Assembly (NCBI GenBank): GCA_021152555.1
Contig: JAGKVE010000023.1
Coordinates: 1-27,319 of the forward strand
DNA length: 27,319 nucleotides
Direction of reading: 5' to 3'
Source of the DNA: Bacteroidia bacterium
GTDB taxonomy: Bacteria; Bacteroidota; Bacteroidia; Bacteroidales; Paludibacteraceae
Shown piece by piece: positions 1 to 7,434 of the stretch (its first letter is position 1; every line of letters starts with the position of its first letter). Under the pieces are notes generated by a model, which was not told the origin of the DNA, did no database searches, and saw only the letters and a program-made list of their open reading frames with translations. Made by a program: the position numbers and the translations under genes.

Positions 1-10
1 AAAAAATCAC

Positions 11-18
11 TACCTTTG
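11..18 (+). promoter_or_regulatory. Bacteroidetes-type -7 box (TACCTTTG)
   Basis: TACCTTTG at 11-18 matches the Bacteroidetes sigma consensus TAnnTTTG. The matching -33 TTTG would lie before the window starts, so only half of the promoter can be seen. Transcription would begin near 25 and give a leader of about 190 nt carrying the 22-bp repeats and the AT hairpin ahead of the acetyltransferase gene. Confidence 0.5.
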
Positions 19-47
19 CACCGCAAAATACAAACGCAACTTCGCTC

Positions 48-91
48 CGATTACGGATCAATATCGAAACGATTACGAGTCATTTTCGAAC
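48..91. repeat. 22-bp tandem repeat, two copies
   Basis: Positions 48-69 and 70-91 are two abutting 22-bp units that both begin CGATTAC and share TCGAA near the end, with several differences between. They lie in the presumed leader of the acetyltransferase gene. 22 bp is two helical turns, so the copies would lie on the same face of the DNA. Confidence 0.6.
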
Positions 92-96
92 CAATA

Positions 97-140
97 CCAT
101 AGGATAACCATAACATACCCATAAGATAACCATAACATAC
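97..140. repeat. 22-bp tandem repeat, second family, two copies
   Basis: Positions 97-118 and 119-140 are two abutting 22-bp units that differ by one base (ATAGGATAACC against ATAAGATAACC). They sit 5 bp after the first 22-bp pair but have an unrelated sequence. The unit length matches the first pair and is a multiple of the 11-bp period seen near 20800. Confidence 0.8.
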
Positions 141-172
141 TTGCACTTTTTTTGCAAAAATAACGCTTGTAC

Positions 173-198
173 TATATTATATATAAATATATAATATA
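173..198 (+). promoter_or_regulatory. AT-only perfect inverted repeat in the leader
   Basis: Two 12-nt arms (173-184 and 187-198) are perfect reverse complements separated by AA, all A/T. The element ends 15 nt before the ATG at 214. In RNA it would fold into a hairpin next to the translation start. In DNA it could be a cruciform or an operator-like palindrome. Its role is unknown. Confidence 0.6.
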
Positions 199-213
199 CT
201 TTTTGATAAAATT

Positions 214-1035
214 ATGGCTAAAACTGAAAACATCGATTATTCGCTCCGGCGAGGCAAAATGAACAAAAAGGACAAGACCGTTTACCGCATGAGAAACGGA
301 AAACAGCAGTCGTATATCCCTTCCGAAAACACCAATCCGCCCTCTAAAGCCCAAAAAGCACACCGTGCACTCTTCGGCAAAATCAATTCTGTCGTCAATG
401 CCATCATGGCGGACCCCGTACAAACAGCCGAATGGGAAAACAAACGCATCGAGCACAACCGGACCATTCCTTTTACACAAAAAGAACAACGCTTCGAAAC
501 AACACGCTCGTTTGTCTTTGCTTCTATCCGCACACAGCTCACCCGGAGCAAAGACACCAAACGCAAAAGACGCGCCGTCAAACTCGAACTCCCAAAAGGA
601 TTCAAACTCTATATCAAACCCTTTGCGGAACTCTCGGCAACCGAACTGTACGAAATTCTCAAAGCGCGGTTCGCGGTCTTCTACATGGAGCAACATTGTT
701 ATTACCAGGACATGGATAACATTGACTATAAATGTATTCACCTCGCGCTGCATCGACGCGGCAAAGTCATCGCCTATGCTCGGCTTTTCAAAGGAAGAGA
801 AGCAGGGCAATGGATTGCCGGACGCACGCTGACTATCGAACGCAAACAAGGATTCGGCAAATTTATTATGGAGCAAACGCTCCTCGAAGCACAACGGCAA
901 GGCGCCACTTCCCTTCTTATCCACGCACAGTTGCAAGCTGTGCCTTTCTACGAGAAACTCGGATTTACAACCGTTGGTGAGGTTTTCCAGGAAGCAGATA
1001 TAGCACATATTCTGATGAAAAAATCACTCGCATGA
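214..1035 (+). CDS. ElaA-like GNAT acetyltransferase with basic N-terminal extension
   Basis: The protein is 273 aa. Residues about 128-270 form a GNAT fold of the ElaA type. I see the strand-helix start 'ELYEILKARFAVFYMEQ' (144-160), the following 'YYQDMDNIDY' (163-172), an acetyl-CoA loop RKQGFG (210-215, RxxGxG) and the C-terminal 'VPFYEKLGF' (243-251), typical of GNAT enzymes. Residues 1-120 are rich in Lys/Arg and polar residues and are not part of ElaA, which is normally about 150 aa. I believe similar two-part proteins occur in other Bacteroidales, but I cannot check. The substrate is unknown. The gene overlaps the next lipoprotein gene by 4 bp (ATGA), so the two are probably co-translated. 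A 278-aa open frame on the opposite strand is a codon-bias shadow. Confidence 0.82.
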   Translation: MAKTENIDYSLRRGKMNKKDKTVYRMRNGKQQSYIPSENTNPPSKAQKAHRALFGKINSVVNAIMADPVQTAEWENKRIEHNRTIPFTQKEQRFETTRSFVFASIRTQLTRSKDTKRKRRAVKLELPKGFKLYIKPFAELSATELYEILKARFAVFYMEQHCYYQDMDNIDYKCIHLALHRRGKVIAYARLFKGREAGQWIAGRTLTIERKQGFGKFIMEQTLLEAQRQGATSLLIHAQLQAVPFYEKLGFTTVGEVFQEADIAHILMKKSLA

Positions 1036-1502
1036 AAAAATCCATATCCCTTCTTATATGCTGCGTTATGGCGCTCGCTGCATGCACGCACAAACCCTCC
1101 AAAGCGGAATTACGCCGCGCGGAAAAACATAAGCAGGACAGCATCTCCTTAATCGAACAGCAAAGAAGCCTTGCGTATTACCAATCACAGTTGGACTCCC
1201 TCATGCCGGTGGCTGACAGCCTCGTCGCGTTGTTCAAATATGAAAAGAACGAAAAGTACGAAGACCACGGTTTTTATGTGTCTTCCGGAAGAAGTGGTGT
1301 GCGGGTCAAAGTCAGAGACGACGGAAAACAGCCTGTGCTCATATATAAGGAAGGAAAACGTATCAATTCTAGCAATGATCCCGTTATTGAAAAAGCACAA
1401 CATTTGCTAATCGTCATTTCCGACATCAACGAACTCGAAAAACGTATCGAACGAACCTCTTTGGAAGTACGGAAATACGAAAAAAGGCTCGACAAACAAT
1501 AA
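1032..1502 (+). CDS. Small lipoprotein with coiled-coil ends
   Basis: The protein is 156 aa. A lysine start (MKK), a hydrophobic stretch and the lipobox LAAC put the lipidated cysteine at residue 18, so it is probably exported and anchored in a membrane. Residues about 22-65 and 125-156 are charged, heptad-like and probably helical coiled coils. Between them lies a short beta-rich segment ('HGFYVSSGRSGVRVKVRDDG'). I do not recognise a family. The start overlaps the stop of the acetyltransferase gene by 4 bp, which suggests an operon. No clear terminator follows before the next promoter. Confidence 0.75.
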   Translation: MKKSISLLICCVMALAACTHKPSKAELRRAEKHKQDSISLIEQQRSLAYYQSQLDSLMPVADSLVALFKYEKNEKYEDHGFYVSSGRSGVRVKVRDDGKQPVLIYKEGKRINSSNDPVIEKAQHLLIVISDINELEKRIERTSLEVRKYEKRLDKQ

Positions 1503-1537
1503 AATATTTGCATTTTGATAAAAAAAAACGAAAAATA

Positions 1538-1569
1538 CTTGCACGTTTCAAAAAAAAGCAGTAATTTTG
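1538..1569 (+). promoter_or_regulatory. Promoter of the TPR/OmpA-like lipoprotein gene
   Basis: CTTG (1538-1541, one mismatch to TTTG), a 20-bp spacer and TAATTTTG (1562-1569) fit the Bacteroidetes consensus. The bases just before and after the -7 box (AAAAAGCAG before, TCGCCGATTT after) are nearly the same as at the acpP promoter. Transcription would start near 1576, about 55 nt before the ATG. Confidence 0.75.
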
Positions 1570-1629
1570 TCGCCGATTTATGTAAATACATAAGTGGATA
1601 ATCATAAAACAACAAATAACTATTAATTT

Positions 1630-3321
1630 ATGCGTATGAAAAAAGGTTTATTCTTTGGCCTCATTGCTGCTGCAGTAGTGCTGGCTTCCTGTAACAACAC
1701 GTTGCAGAAACCGGATGAGATTACCGTTAACCCGAGCCCGCTGGAGAAGGTTGGTAACAAGGTTAACGCTGAAATTACCGGTACATTCCCTCAAAAGAAG
1801 TTCGCTAAAAAAGGCGTTCTTACCGTTACTCCCGTACTCAAATTCGGCGACAAAGAATTGCTCGGCGAACCTGTAACTTATGTGGGTGAGAAAGCAAAAG
1901 AGAATGGTAAAACCGTTAACTATGCTAACGGTGGTACATACTCTCAGAGTGTTTCGTACGACTATCAGCCTGAAATGCGTAAATGTGAACTCTATTTGCG
2001 TTTCGAAGCCAAAGTAGGTAAAAAAGAGATTGTAATTCCTGACATGAAAGTCGCTGACGGTATCGTTGCTACTTCTGAACTGGCTGACGCTAAAGACTGC
2101 AAAACCGCTACCACGCCGGATAAATTCCAACGCGTTATACAAGAGATGACCGAGGCTGACATCAAGTTCTTGATCCAAAGTGCCGAACTCCGTTCTTCCG
2201 AGAAATCGACCGATGAGGTAAAAGCCCTTCAGGCTGCCATCAAGGACGCTAACGATGCTGAGCGCAAGGAAATCAACAAAATCGAAGTTTCTGGTTATGC
2301 TTCTCCTGATGGTGCGCAAAGCCTCAACGAGAACCTCGCTAAAAACCGCCAGAAAGCCGCTGCTAACTTCCTTCAGAAAGACATGAAGAAGAACAAAGTG
2401 AACAGCGCTATCACTTCCAGCATTACCGCTGAGGACTGGGAAGGATTCCAGAAAGCTATGGAGAATAGCAACATGCAGGATAAAGACCTCGTTCTTCGCG
2501 TCCTCTCTATGTACAGCGACCCCGAAGAGCGTGAGGCACAAATCAAAAACCTCAGCTCTGTTTATGGCACTATCGCTGACGAAATCCTGCCTGCCCTCCG
2601 TCGTAGCCGTCTCATCTTGACTACCGACCTCATCGGTAAGAGTGATGACGAAATCAAACAGCTGGTTAAAGAAGACTCATGCCAACTCAACGTTGAGGAG
2701 TTGCTCTATGCTGCTACACTGACAAACGACAACCAGGAGAAACTGGCTATCTACCAGAAAGCTGCTGATGTTTACAATGACTATCGCGCTTGGAATGGTC
2801 TTGGACAGGTTTACTTCGAGGAAGGCAACATCGCTGAGGCACGTCGTTGCTTCGCTAAGTCCCTCGAAATCGAGCCGAACAACGCTGACGTAAACTACAA
2901 CGCCGGTCTGGCTGCTATGGCTGACGGAGACCTCGAAAAAGCAGAGGAATACTTCGGCAAAGCAGGTGGCACTAAGGGTAACCTCAAAGGCGCTATGGGT
3001 ACACTCTATACTCAAAAGGGTGACTACGCTAAAGCTAAAGACGCTTATGGCGAGGAGCCAACCAACAATGCCGCTGTTCAGCAAATCCTGAACGAGGACT
3101 ACGCTGGTGCTGCTAAGACACTCGAGGCTGTTAAAGAACCGAACGCTACTACAGCTTACCTCAAAGCCGTTGTCGCTGCTCGTACGAACGACAAAGCTGC
3201 CGTTCTGGAGAACCTGAAAGCAGCGATTGCTAAAGATGCTAAACTGAAAACTCGCGCCGCTGAGGATATCGAGTTCGCTAAGTTTGCTGAGGACGCTGAG
3301 TTCCAAGCACTCGTTAAATAA
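1630..3321 (+). CDS. Outer-membrane-type lipoprotein with OmpA-like and TPR regions
   Basis: The protein is 563 aa. The signal peptide ends in lipobox LASC (lipidated Cys at residue 21). Residues about 45-150 look beta-rich. Residues about 215-330 resemble an OmpA/peptidoglycan-associated domain, with 'KIEVSGYASPDGAQSLNENL' followed by 'LAKNRQKAAANFL' and a later 'LPALRRSRL'. Residues about 375-475 form tetratricopeptide-like helices ('AWNGLGQVYFEEGNIAEARR'). The likely role is an envelope scaffold or peptidoglycan contact, but this is inferred from domains only. Codon use is strongly biased (GCT, AAA, CGT), which suggests high expression. An in-frame ATG two codons in (1636) is an equally good start. 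The next gene begins inside the stop codon (TAATG). Confidence 0.8.
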   Translation: MRMKKGLFFGLIAAAVVLASCNNTLQKPDEITVNPSPLEKVGNKVNAEITGTFPQKKFAKKGVLTVTPVLKFGDKELLGEPVTYVGEKAKENGKTVNYANGGTYSQSVSYDYQPEMRKCELYLRFEAKVGKKEIVIPDMKVADGIVATSELADAKDCKTATTPDKFQRVIQEMTEADIKFLIQSAELRSSEKSTDEVKALQAAIKDANDAERKEINKIEVSGYASPDGAQSLNENLAKNRQKAAANFLQKDMKKNKVNSAITSSITAEDWEGFQKAMENSNMQDKDLVLRVLSMYSDPEEREAQIKNLSSVYGTIADEILPALRRSRLILTTDLIGKSDDEIKQLVKEDSCQLNVEELLYAATLTNDNQEKLAIYQKAADVYNDYRAWNGLGQVYFEEGNIAEARRCFAKSLEIEPNNADVNYNAGLAAMADGDLEKAEEYFGKAGGTKGNLKGAMGTLYTQKGDYAKAKDAYGEEPTNNAAVQQILNEDYAGAAKTLEAVKEPNATTAYLKAVVAARTNDKAAVLENLKAAIAKDAKLKTRAAEDIEFAKFAEDAEFQALVK

Positions 3322-3557
3322 TGTCTGTACTTTTCCCAAAGGTACCAAAACCCCGTGAGTGGGACTACCGCCCCATTTACTACGATAAGGACAAAGAGGC
3401 GCGCAAGGATAAAAAACTTGCGCGTCTTCGTCACGGGGCGTTCAGAGAAGAACATGAGAAATACATGACGGAGTTCCGGAAAAAGAAACAGTCTCGACTC
3501 ATCTTGTGGATTGTCCTGCTCGGATTACTCATCTTCGGTTTCTACATTATTCTCTGA
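3321..3557 (+). CDS. Small single-pass membrane protein, unknown function
   Basis: The protein is 78 aa with a very basic, Lys/Arg-rich cytoplasmic part (residues 1-58) and one C-terminal transmembrane helix ('LILWIVLLGLLIFGFYIIL', 60-78). It is probably tail-anchored with the N-terminus inside. Its ATG uses the last base of the preceding stop codon, so translation is probably coupled to the TPR lipoprotein gene. It lies directly upstream of mutL. No family is recognised. Confidence 0.7.
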   Translation: MSVLFPKVPKPREWDYRPIYYDKDKEARKDKKLARLRHGAFREEHEKYMTEFRKKKQSRLILWIVLLGLLIFGFYIIL

Positions 3558-3596
3558 GCCTTATATATTATTATAATAAGGTGTATCGGTTTTCTT

Positions 3597-3617
3597 CTAA
3601 CTTCTGACTCTCAACTT
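3597..3617. repeat. Heptamer repeats in the mutL leader
   Basis: Three abutting 7-mers, CTAACTT, CTGACTC and TCAACTT, end 10 nt before the mutL ATG. The same 7-bp arrangement with other sequences occurs before rpsP and rnpA and inside glf. Confidence 0.55.
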
Positions 3618-3627
3618 TCTTCACAAA

Positions 3628-5433
3628 ATGGACATCATTCATTTGTTACCGGATAGCGTGGCCAACCAGATTGCGGCAGGCGAGGTGATTCAACGTCCCG
3701 CCTCATGCCTCAAAGAATTGGTGGAGAACAGCTTGGATGCGGGCGCCAAACGCATTCAGGTCATCGTCCGTGATGCCGGACGCACGCTTCTTCAGGTAAT
3801 AGATGACGGTAGTGGCATGAGTGAAATGGACGCCAGATTGGCGTTTGAACGACATGCTACAAGCAAAATTCGCGAAGCGCAAGACCTGTTCAGTCTCCGG
3901 ACAATGGGCTTCCGGGGAGAAGCACTTGCAAGTATCTGCGCCGTTGCGCAAGTTGAGATGACGACACGACGCGCGGAAGATGAAACTGGAACACTCCTGG
4001 AAATTCACGGATCTGACGTTGTGAGACAGGAACCATGTGTTTGTCCTGTAGGAACTAACATAAAAGTATCAAACCTGTTCTTCAACGTTCCTGTCCGCCG
4101 GAAATTCCTTAAGAGCGACCAGACGGAACTCCGTAACCTGTTGACTGAGTTCTATCATATCGTCCTCGTGTATCCGAAGGTCAATTTCACGTTCGTGCAT
4201 AACGATGAGATTGTTCTTGAACTGCCTGCCGGAACTGAAAAACAACGTATTGAAGCTGTTTTCGGTAACCCGAAACGAAACGTCTTCACTTCCGCGTTTG
4301 TCGATGTAAATACCGAAACGGAAATCGTTTCTATCCGCGGTTTTGTAGTCAAACCCGAGAACGCGACACGCAAAGCGGAACAATACTTCTTTGTGAATGG
4401 ACGTTATATGCGTCATGGATATTTTCTAAAGGCTGTTCAAACCGCCTACTCCGGCATGCTCCCAAACGACTACCAGCCGTCTTTCTTCATCTATTTCGAC
4501 ATCAACCCGGAGGCTATTGACGTTAATATCCACCCAACAAAAACAGAAATTAAGTTTGCGGATGAGCAGACTATTTTCCAAATTCTCCTTGCCGCCGTGC
4601 GCGAAGCGTTAGGTAAGTTTGCCATGCCGACTTCGCTGGATTTCGACGCTCCGAATATCGAAATGCCGTTACCGGGCGAAAAACCGGTAAGCCGACCGCA
4701 AGTGGCTGTGGACCCCAACTATAACCCATTCCATACGCGCAGTGTCATCTACCCGGATAAAGCGCCCCAGAAATGGGAAACTCTGTATGAAGGATTGAAG
4801 ACAACTGAATACAACATCCCGAATACAGACTATGAAGTCCATAGCGCAGACATATTACAACCGGAAAACATAGAGAATTGCTCATTATGGCAATACGGCG
4901 GGAAATACATCCTTGTTCCCAGCCCCAACGGCATCATGCTCGTTAATCAGCATCGGGCACATGTAGCCATTCTACGTTCGCAGTACATAGAGCAACTCGG
5001 ATTGATGCAAGGTGCCAAACAACAGTTACTCTTCCCGGAAGTATTGGAAATGACGCAAGACGACATGGTCCTCATGAAGCAAATACTGCCGGATCTCCAT
5101 GCTATCGGTTTTGATATAGAGCAACTCTCTCCGGATAGTTATTCCATACAGGGCGTTCCTTCTCAATTGGCAGACCAATCCCCCCTCCCTGTTTTGCAGC
5201 ATATCATTGCAAAAGTACGCGAAAGAGGGGCGGACACACAACAGGAATGGAGAGAACAGATTGCGCAAAGTATGGCTGAAAGTACCGCCATTCCTTATGG
5301 AAAAACGCTGACGGAAACGGAAATGCGTGATTTATTAAAACGCTTGACGCATTTACCTCAATACCGCAGAACGGCTGACGGCAAAATTATCGTCTCGCTG
5401 ATGACAGACGAAGAAATAAACAGACGCTTCTAA
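3628..5433 (+). CDS. mutL: DNA mismatch repair protein MutL
   Basis: The protein is 601 aa. The GHKL ATPase half is complete: 'VANQIAAGEVIQRPAS', 'ELVENSLDAGA' with the ATP/Mg residues, 'DDGSGM', 'RHATSKI' and 'GFRGEALASI'. The transducer domain motif 'NLFFNVPVRRKFL' follows, and a ribosomal-S5-like fold runs to about residue 330. The C-terminal dimerisation domain begins near 410. At residues 440-445 it reads NQHRAH where nicking MutL proteins have DQHAxxExxxxE, so the endonuclease site is not conserved. MutL couples MutS mismatch recognition to downstream repair. The leader has heptamer repeats. It stands alone, followed by the acpP promoter. Confidence 0.96.
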   Translation: MDIIHLLPDSVANQIAAGEVIQRPASCLKELVENSLDAGAKRIQVIVRDAGRTLLQVIDDGSGMSEMDARLAFERHATSKIREAQDLFSLRTMGFRGEALASICAVAQVEMTTRRAEDETGTLLEIHGSDVVRQEPCVCPVGTNIKVSNLFFNVPVRRKFLKSDQTELRNLLTEFYHIVLVYPKVNFTFVHNDEIVLELPAGTEKQRIEAVFGNPKRNVFTSAFVDVNTETEIVSIRGFVVKPENATRKAEQYFFVNGRYMRHGYFLKAVQTAYSGMLPNDYQPSFFIYFDINPEAIDVNIHPTKTEIKFADEQTIFQILLAAVREALGKFAMPTSLDFDAPNIEMPLPGEKPVSRPQVAVDPNYNPFHTRSVIYPDKAPQKWETLYEGLKTTEYNIPNTDYEVHSADILQPENIENCSLWQYGGKYILVPSPNGIMLVNQHRAHVAILRSQYIEQLGLMQGAKQQLLFPEVLEMTQDDMVLMKQILPDLHAIGFDIEQLSPDSYSIQGVPSQLADQSPLPVLQHIIAKVRERGADTQQEWREQIAQSMAESTAIPYGKTLTETEMRDLLKRLTHLPQYRRTADGKIIVSLMTDEEINRRF

Positions 5434-5494
5434 AGAAGAAATCGGCGCATTTGTGCTAATTTTAGGTAGCAAAAATGAAAAATAATCAAAAATA

Positions 5495-5526
5495 TTTGCA
5501 TATTTGAGAAAAAAGCAGTAATTTTG
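5495..5526 (+). promoter_or_regulatory. Promoter of acpP
   Basis: TTTG (5495-5498), a 20-bp spacer and TAATTTTG (5519-5526) fit the Bacteroidetes consensus exactly. Flanking bases (AAAAAAGCAG before, CCGCCGATTT after) closely match the promoter at 1538-1569. Transcription would start near 5533 and give a leader of about 75 nt. Confidence 0.82.
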
Positions 5527-5606
5527 CCGCCGATTTTGCGTCGTACGCAGAAAAAGAACATTTGTACGAAAAGAAAACATATAAATAATCAATAAACATT
5601 TGTATT

Positions 5607-5843
5607 ATGGCAGAAATTGAAGCAAAAGTTAAAGCAATCATTGTTGATAAGCTTGGCGTAGAAGAGTCTCAAGTGACCAAAGAGGCCAATTTCCAAACCG
5701 ACCTGGGTGCTGACTCCCTTGACACCGTAGAAATGATCATGGAGTTCGAAAAAGAATTCGGCATTTCTATTCCGGATGAGGATACCCAGAAGATTGCTAC
5801 CGTAGGCGACGCCATCGCATACGTGGAGAACGCAACAAAGTAA
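5607..5843 (+). CDS. acpP: Acyl carrier protein
   Basis: The protein is 78 aa, the standard AcpP length, very acidic and predicted to be a four-helix bundle. The motif 'GADSLDTVE' gives Ser37 as the 4'-phosphopantetheine attachment site. It carries growing acyl chains as thioesters in type II fatty acid synthesis in the cytoplasm. It has its own strong promoter, and fabF follows 74 nt downstream, the usual acpP-fabF pairing. A hairpin between them would let acpP be made in excess over fabF. Confidence 0.98.
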   Translation: MAEIEAKVKAIIVDKLGVEESQVTKEANFQTDLGADSLDTVEMIMEFEKEFGISIPDEDTQKIATVGDAIAYVENATK

Positions 5844-5862
5844 TTTGCGACCACAAATGAAA

Positions 5863-5900
5863 TACGAGTTTACGGGCAATCTGTAAACTCGTATAATTTT
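5863..5900 (+). terminator. Hairpin between acpP and fabF (terminator or attenuator)
   Basis: TACGAGTTTAC (5863-5873) and its perfect reverse complement (5883-5893) form an 11-bp stem with a 9-nt loop, followed by TAATTTTTAT. It lies 20 nt after the acpP stop and ends just before the fabF start. I see no separate promoter for fabF, so it is likely a leaky terminator. Confidence 0.78.
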
Positions 5901-5917
5901 TATGTATAGTAGGGTTT

Positions 5918-7177
5918 ATGCAGTTAAGAAGAGTAGTCATAACAGGTTTAGGGGCGGTGACACCGGTCGGTAATACGGCACCGCAAACATGGCAGGCATT
6001 GAAAAACGGCGTGAGTGGTATTGCGCCTATTACTGCCTTTGATGCAAGCCGTTTTAAAACGCAATTTGCAGGCGAAGTAAAAGGCTTTGACCCTGAGTCT
6101 GTCATAGATCACAAAGAGGCTCGCAAGATGGATCGATATTCCCAATTCTCTATTTGTGTAGCCGAGGAAGCACTTCGGGATAGCGGACTGGACCTGGAGA
6201 AAGAAGACCGGAGTCGTGTAGGGGTCATTTGGGGAAGTGGTATGGGCGGATTACAAACAATGGAATCGGAGATTATGGATTTCGCAAAAGGGGACAGTAC
6301 TCCCCGGTTCAATCCGTTCATGATTCCTAAGGCTATTCCGAGTATCGCCGCCGGACAAATATCTATCCGGTTCGGGCTGGGAGGTCCCAGTTTCTCCGTA
6401 TCTACCGCATGCTCGTCATCTTCGCATGCCGTCGGGTCTGCCTTTGACCAGATACGTTTAGGACACGCTGACGTACTCTTGACCGGAGGAGCAGATGCCG
6501 ATATTACCTATAGTGGAATCGGAGGATTCAACTCTTTGCATGCCCTTTCTACACGCAATGACTCGCCTGAGACAGCCAGCAGACCGTTCTCCAAATCAAG
6601 AGACGGATTTGTATTAGGAGAAGGGGCTGCTTGCCTGATTATGGAGGAATATGAGCACGCAAAGGCACGTGGGGCAAAGATCTATGCAGAGATTATAGGA
6701 GAAGGGATGACTTCTGACGCCTACCATATGACTGCCCCCGATCCGGAAGGTAAAGGTGCAGAACGCGTAATGAGGCTCGCGCTCAAAGACGCCGGTTTAC
6801 AGCCCGAAGATATTGACTACATCAATACACACGGAACTTCTACGCCATTAGGCGATGTAACGGAAGTCAAGGCTATTCAGCGAGTCTTCGGAGAGCATGT
6901 TTATAACATGAATCTGGACTCCACGAAGTCAATGACCGGTCATCTGATCGGGGCAACCGGAGCTGTTGAAGCTTTGGCTTGTATCATGGCACTCAAAGAC
7001 GGCATTATTCCACCGACTATCAACCATGATCCGGAAGATATAGACGCAAATATTGACTATCATATCAATTTCACATTTGACAAGGCGCAGAAACGCGATA
7101 TCCGCTTCGCCCTGAGCAACACGTTCGGATTTGGCGGACATAACGCTTGCCTTATTTTCAAAAAGTGGGAAGAATAG
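5918..7177 (+). CDS. fabF: Beta-ketoacyl-ACP synthase II
   Basis: The protein is 419 aa, normal for FabF. The thiolase-fold catalytic triad is visible: Cys165 in 'VSTACSSSSHA', His305 in 'NTHGTSTPLGD' and His342 in 'SMTGHLIGATGA'. The N-terminus starts 'VVITGLGAVTPVG', typical of KAS II. The C-terminal 'NTFGFGGHNACL' glycine loop is intact. It condenses malonyl-ACP with acyl-ACP to elongate fatty acids. It sits behind acpP with a hairpin between. The downstream gap contains only a short stem (GGACGC/GCGTCC, 7189-7208) without a clear U-tract, so read-through into the next genes is likely. Confidence 0.97.
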   Translation: MQLRRVVITGLGAVTPVGNTAPQTWQALKNGVSGIAPITAFDASRFKTQFAGEVKGFDPESVIDHKEARKMDRYSQFSICVAEEALRDSGLDLEKEDRSRVGVIWGSGMGGLQTMESEIMDFAKGDSTPRFNPFMIPKAIPSIAAGQISIRFGLGGPSFSVSTACSSSSHAVGSAFDQIRLGHADVLLTGGADADITYSGIGGFNSLHALSTRNDSPETASRPFSKSRDGFVLGEGAACLIMEEYEHAKARGAKIYAEIIGEGMTSDAYHMTAPDPEGKGAERVMRLALKDAGLQPEDIDYINTHGTSTPLGDVTEVKAIQRVFGEHVYNMNLDSTKSMTGHLIGATGAVEALACIMALKDGIIPPTINHDPEDIDANIDYHINFTFDKAQKRDIRFALSNTFGFGGHNACLIFKKWEE

Positions 7178-7237
7178 ATACGAGGGAAGGACGCCCCTTA
7201 AAGCGTCCGCTTTAGTCACTAAATAATTTAAGGTATT

Positions 7238-7432
7238 ATGATTACAAAAATTGGTGAAAATGCAGGCCTCGTATGGGGTGCTCTGCAGAACGGCGCACAA
7301 GGACTGAAAGCGCTCAAGAAAGCAACCAAACTGAAAAACGAAGAGCTTTACCTCGCTCTTGGTTGGTTAGCGCGTGAGGGCAAACTGACCTTCACGGAAA
7401 GCAAAGCAGATACCATCGTAGCACTGGCTTAA
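7238..7432 (+). CDS. Small winged-helix protein (DUF2582-like)
   Basis: The protein is 64 aa. The order 'NAGLVWGALQ', 'LKALKKATKL', 'EELYLALGWLAREGKLTF' fits a compact winged helix-turn-helix with the recognition helix around residues 33-45 and a short beta wing. It resembles the DUF2582/winged-helix family, in which 'ALGWLAREGK' is typical. The function of this family is not established. DNA binding is an inference from the fold. It ends 2 nt before asd, so the two are probably co-transcribed. Confidence 0.8.
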   Translation: MITKIGENAGLVWGALQNGAQGLKALKKATKLKNEELYLALGWLAREGKLTFTESKADTIVALA

Positions 7433-7434
7433 GT

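Noticed and set aside
48..140. CRISPR array
   Set aside because: The 22-bp units abut with no spacers and there are only two of each kind. No cas gene is near.
172..1008. 278-aa open frame on the minus strand
   Set aside because: It lies fully opposite the acetyltransferase gene, has low-complexity Phe/Glu-rich sequence typical of antisense reading, and shows no domain.
1648..2541. 297-aa open frame on the minus strand
   Set aside because: It is antisense to the strongly codon-biased TPR lipoprotein gene, which removes stops on the other strand. No start signal or motif is visible.
7189..7208. Hairpin after fabF as a terminator
   Set aside because: The stem is only 6 bp and no T-run follows, so it is not a convincing terminator. 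Read-through to the winged-helix gene and asd is likely.
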